A stretch of 18,023 bases of DNA from Fumia xinanensis (GTDB lineage: Bacteria > Bacillota > Clostridia > Oscillospirales > Ruminococcaceae). The DNA is taken from the NCBI RefSeq assembly GCF_014384905.1, contig NZ_JACRSV010000008.1, forward strand, positions 1 to 18,023, read 5' to 3'. Each line of letters begins with the position of its first letter. The stretch's first letter is position 1. Position numbers and translations under genes: made by a program. The notes under the pieces are model-generated. The model was not told the origin of the DNA, made no database searches, and saw only the letters and a program-made list of their open reading frames with translations. Shown piece after piece: positions 15,801 to 18,023 of the stretch.

Positions 15801-18023
15801 ACATGGTTTCTGCTTCCTACATTCGTTTGGACTTTGATGTTCCTGCCGATAAGGATATGTATGCCGCTATCGACGAAGTGAAGATCATGGGTAAGTTGGG
15901 CAAATGCTCCACTGCAGGAGGCCTGATTGATACAGGCGCAGACGGTTCTTACAACGTGGCGGCCGGCAAATCTTATAAAGTTTGGCCGGAAGCTGTTGAG
16001 TATCTGAACTACTCTGACCCTACCGGGGCAAAATTGACTGACGGCATTTATGCTGCTCCTGATTTCAGCGACTCTGCTTGGGTAGGTTATCACCAGTTTG
16101 ATAACATCAAAGGCGGCGGCAACGGCGCAAAAGACATCAGATGGCCCAACAAGTCCGTCGTCATTGACTTGGGCGAAGTGAAATCCATTAGCTCTATTTC
16201 CTACAATATTCTTTATCAGGGGGCTTCAGGCCTGACTCATCCCTGGGCTAGCCGCGCATTCGTTTCGATGGATGGCGATACTTGGGTTGAAGTATCCAGA
16301 ACTTCCGTACAGGGCGGCCCTTGGAGAGATAAAGACGGCAACTTCGCATATGGTTGGCGCACCACTAAGCCCAATGCAATGGGTGCCTTCGATCTGGTTG
16401 AAGATATCGAAACCATTGGCGCACGGTATGTCCGCGTCGACTTGGAACTCTTCGGCTGGAACTTCATCGACGAAATCTGCGTTATGGGCTTTGACGGTTT
16501 GATTGAAGGCGCCACTCCCGCTGATTTCGGCAAGAGACTGGAAAACGGCCATAACTACGCAAGAGTAGGCGAAAACACCGATTATATTCAGGACATGGTT
16601 TTGATTTACAATGGTAACTATGGGTTCGACGCTGAAGCCGGTGTCGGAATCGGTGACCAGACTCCTACAACTTTGCGCCCTCTGGTGACTTATATCGACA
16701 GCAATAACAAAGCAGTGGATACCATGTTTGACGGCTTCCTGTTCTTGGGTCTGACTTCAACTTACAAGAACGATTTCTATAGCCCCGACAGCTATAACCA
16801 TGCCGGAGCCAAGGACTGGATCTGGTATCTGGATAAGACCTTTAAAGAGGGCGGCGACATGGATGCTTTGGAAGAAGCGGCAAGAATCGCCGGTGAAGAG
16901 CTCAATGATCCTGATTACCAGGTAAAAGCAGTTGTCATGTTCCCGAATACCAACCCGCTGAAGGGTGATAAATTCGGTGCCTTGGACGAAAGAGGCAACC
17001 TGGACATGAACAACGAGGAAGACTGGAAATATGCAACCGACTGGTGGACTAATGAAGTTGTTACCAGATTCGAAGCAAAGAACTATAAGCATGTAAAACT
17101 CAGCGGCCTTTACTGGCTCAATGAGCAGGCAGACTATCAGCAGAGAATCGAATATTGGGTTGATGGAGTCCATGAACTGGGGCTGAAGACCTACTGGATC
17201 CCCTATTTCCATTCTTCCGGATACCTGTGGCCTCAGGATCTGGGCTTTGACGCTACGGCGTATCAAATGAACCATTTCTTTGATGACCCTCTGGATCCCA
17301 GTGGTTCTGGACAGATTGGAAACAAGGTGATGGATAACCACGCGGCGCGTATGAATTACGCCGGCACCGGCGCTGAGTTTGAGGTCGACGACCGCGTATA
17401 CGAAGAATTCGGCAAGTACAATCAGTTCATCGATTACCTGAACGCCGCTGTTGACCACGGTTATGACGGACCCGGTTACTACCGCAACTGGTACTTCGGC
17501 AGACCGATTACCAATATTGCTGCTTCTGGTAACTCTATTGTAAGAAGCATCTATGATAATATTTATCAGGTTATGAATGGTACCTACGAGAGAAGAGAGT
17601 ACCTTGCTGCGGACGACTTCCCGAGAGATCCCGATATCGGCGGCTTCTACAGCCACGGTGTTGACGGAAACGGCCTACCTAACAATGGTGGCTCTACCGG
17701 CGGCGGAAGCTGGGGCGGCGGAGGTTCTGGAGGCGGAACCAGTAAGCCTGATCCCGAGACTCCTCCCACCGGCGACGACAACTACACCTGGGAAGAGACC
17801 GACGATGGCTACAAGCTGAAAGACGCTGACGGCGAGTATGTCACCGGCTGGGCGAAAGTGTCCGGCAAGTGGTATTATCTGGGCGCAGACGGCATCCGGG
17901 CTATCGGTTGGCAGAAAGTCGATAACAAGTGGTACTATCTGAAATCCGACGGCGTGATGGCGACAGGCTGGCTCAAACTGGGCAACACCTGGTACTTCCT
18001 GAACGCAGGCGGCGTGATGCAGA
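12893..18023 (+). CDS. Giant secreted F5/8C, Ig-like, DUF4855-like protein with cell-wall-binding repeats (3' truncated by window)
   Basis: The frame is open from ATG 12893 to the right edge, giving 1710 visible residues and no stop. AAAGGAGA at 12879-12886 supports the start. Residues 1-31 are a signal peptide (FKRR, hydrophobic core, cleavage near PVGA). F5/8C-like modules lie near 49-203, 300-480, 500-650, 665-820, 834-1005 and 1020-1202. One Ig-like module (about 206-299) has YQWYQDG and AYTVVVTN. A DUF4855-like domain spans about 1231-1580, with DTMFDGFLFLGL, LYWLNEQ and AEFEVDD. Glu1411 and Glu1495/1497 match the candidate acids of the paralogue at 2148-8759. A Gly/Ser linker leads to cell-wall-binding repeats that begin near 1633 and are cut by the edge. 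Compared with that paralogue it lacks one Ig module and two F5/8C modules. The likely role is a wall-attached glycan-binding enzyme; the substrate is unknown. Confidence 0.93.
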   Translation, partial: MLQKPFKRRLASCLCALLAATCVLSSLPVGAVSGSDGGYAAFAATGETVNWAQGKPYTLDIPSENYHGERLDDGVKLTDGTATADYDGTLVGWKDTTEATFEVDLGKAREVSQIVVAGYDNNDWGIRNPNKIKVEYYDEATGEWTAAGEDTFERTYDGLNAGPYELPVNVAFNAQKVRAIISKDAESTWAMIGEVRVLGTASSDVAGIPVITTNLSSEKSARVGDAVEFFVEAEGNGELSYQWYQDGEVIEGATEDTYYIESAIVADSGAYTVVVTNTVGDAFETVTSRACQLTVKDTHAVNILQGVPATTSMHYGDPNAGNEADFGHFHGSEGNYINNGDEYDALAIITNGIKADDAMSKEAARYNKNYNDLMYADLTFDLGSVKEFAQLNISALADAGKGIARPSRLQILISNDEGQTKEWEIIYDAPLDSQGGNKEYVFATANDKTFSSRYVKLNIFFGGATWISIDEIELYNETTGDIPDGTIGSVEGEEPEDEGNNLAAQKPYTINVPIQNDDQFTRLTDGIAGYVDQSGYDGNWARIPGTNPYMDGEIIIDLEETVRFQQVDMTFLHFAEYGIIYPEWVKVEYSTDKTNWTLFSQEDIPAISAVFNTYDYKGFGTAAAARYIKVTLPTKHWVFLDEIKVLQDSTSVEEGEAEKDNYDTNNIAYGATYTPAWRERDGYKDNGKKLTDGRRGPSKYSAPEWVGFHGSDGGELGPDDFYIIVDLGEEKTFEQVKFGTLKEGATGIPYAISGQVETSNDGSNWTSYPKETLDFGTVNGVGRYVFTAEAPISARYVKVNIGIDGSWCFIDEIEVLAQKDTREDANVNPDNGLEYNLVRGYTNYNVSRTPDINNRPGILTDGKYMTVGSKYDRAWMGFKSNRNEELNHVSLTFDLYAPASISEIIVSSKYDLSNDQTVPQNLTIYTSHDKANWYLLKEFGDIDLPASGETVKLTWDGEVDSFMSILQGANMVSASYIRLDFDVPADKDMYAAIDEVKIMGKLGKCSTAGGLIDTGADGSYNVAAGKSYKVWPEAVEYLNYSDPTGAKLTDGIYAAPDFSDSAWVGYHQFDNIKGGGNGAKDIRWPNKSVVIDLGEVKSISSISYNILYQGASGLTHPWASRAFVSMDGDTWVEVSRTSVQGGPWRDKDGNFAYGWRTTKPNAMGAFDLVEDIETIGARYVRVDLELFGWNFIDEICVMGFDGLIEGATPADFGKRLENGHNYARVGENTDYIQDMVLIYNGNYGFDAEAGVGIGDQTPTTLRPLVTYIDSNNKAVDTMFDGFLFLGLTSTYKNDFYSPDSYNHAGAKDWIWYLDKTFKEGGDMDALEEAARIAGEELNDPDYQVKAVVMFPNTNPLKGDKFGALDERGNLDMNNEEDWKYATDWWTNEVVTRFEAKNYKHVKLSGLYWLNEQADYQQRIEYWVDGVHELGLKTYWIPYFHSSGYLWPQDLGFDATAYQMNHFFDDPLDPSGSGQIGNKVMDNHAARMNYAGTGAEFEVDDRVYEEFGKYNQFIDYLNAAVDHGYDGPGYYRNWYFGRPITNIAASGNSIVRSIYDNIYQVMNGTYERREYLAADDFPRDPDIGGFYSHGVDGNGLPNNGGSTGGGSWGGGGSGGGTSKPDPETPPTGDDNYTWEETDDGYKLKDADGEYVTGWAKVSGKWYYLGADGIRAIGWQKVDNKWYYLKSDGVMATGWLKLGNTWYFLNAGGVMQ

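Overview
The window looks like the chromosome of a low-to-moderate GC Clostridia-type Firmicute, probably a gut or host-associated commensal of the Ruminococcaceae/Oscillospiraceae kind. This rests on strong Gram-positive Shine-Dalgarno sites, lipoprotein solute-binding proteins, choline-binding-type cell-wall repeats, giant F5/8C (discoidin) surface proteins and AT-rich spacers. No rRNA, tRNA or housekeeping gene is present to fix the taxon.

Layout. (1) Positions 1-177 are the 3' end of a first surface protein with cell-wall-binding repeats, closed by a terminator. (2) About 311-1577 is a small insert-like segment. Its ends are inverted repeats that each contain a terminator hairpin aimed inward. 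Inside lie a pair of degenerate direct repeats, a cluster of GC-rich hairpins, an XRE repressor gene on the minus strand and a divergent 58-codon gene. The short protein resembles the repressor's C-terminal segment but has no DNA-binding domain. (3) About 1600-2147 is very AT-rich. It holds a degenerate tandem duplication of about 175 bp, and each copy carries a promoter with the same spacer motif. An inverted third copy of that promoter points the other way. (4) 2148-8759 encodes a complete 2203-residue exported protein: signal peptide, eight F5/8C-like modules, two Ig-like modules, a DUF4855-like domain that I infer to be a glycoside-hydrolase-type barrel, a Gly-rich linker and cell-wall-binding repeats. 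(5) 9082-12182 holds two closely related sugar-type ABC solute-binding lipoproteins on the minus strand, each with its own promoter and terminator and with no permease or ATPase beside them. (6) 12893 to the right edge is a third surface protein. It is the second with a visible DUF4855-like domain. It has no stop codon here because it runs off the window inside its cell-wall-binding repeats.

How it may work together (inference). Wall-anchored, multi-module enzymes bind and cut a complex glycan, probably host or dietary. The two lipoproteins capture released oligosaccharides for a transporter encoded elsewhere. Three related surface genes and two related binding proteins in 18 kb point to local duplication and diversification. 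The repressor/mini-protein segment between the first two surface genes looks like a separate, transcriptionally insulated passenger.
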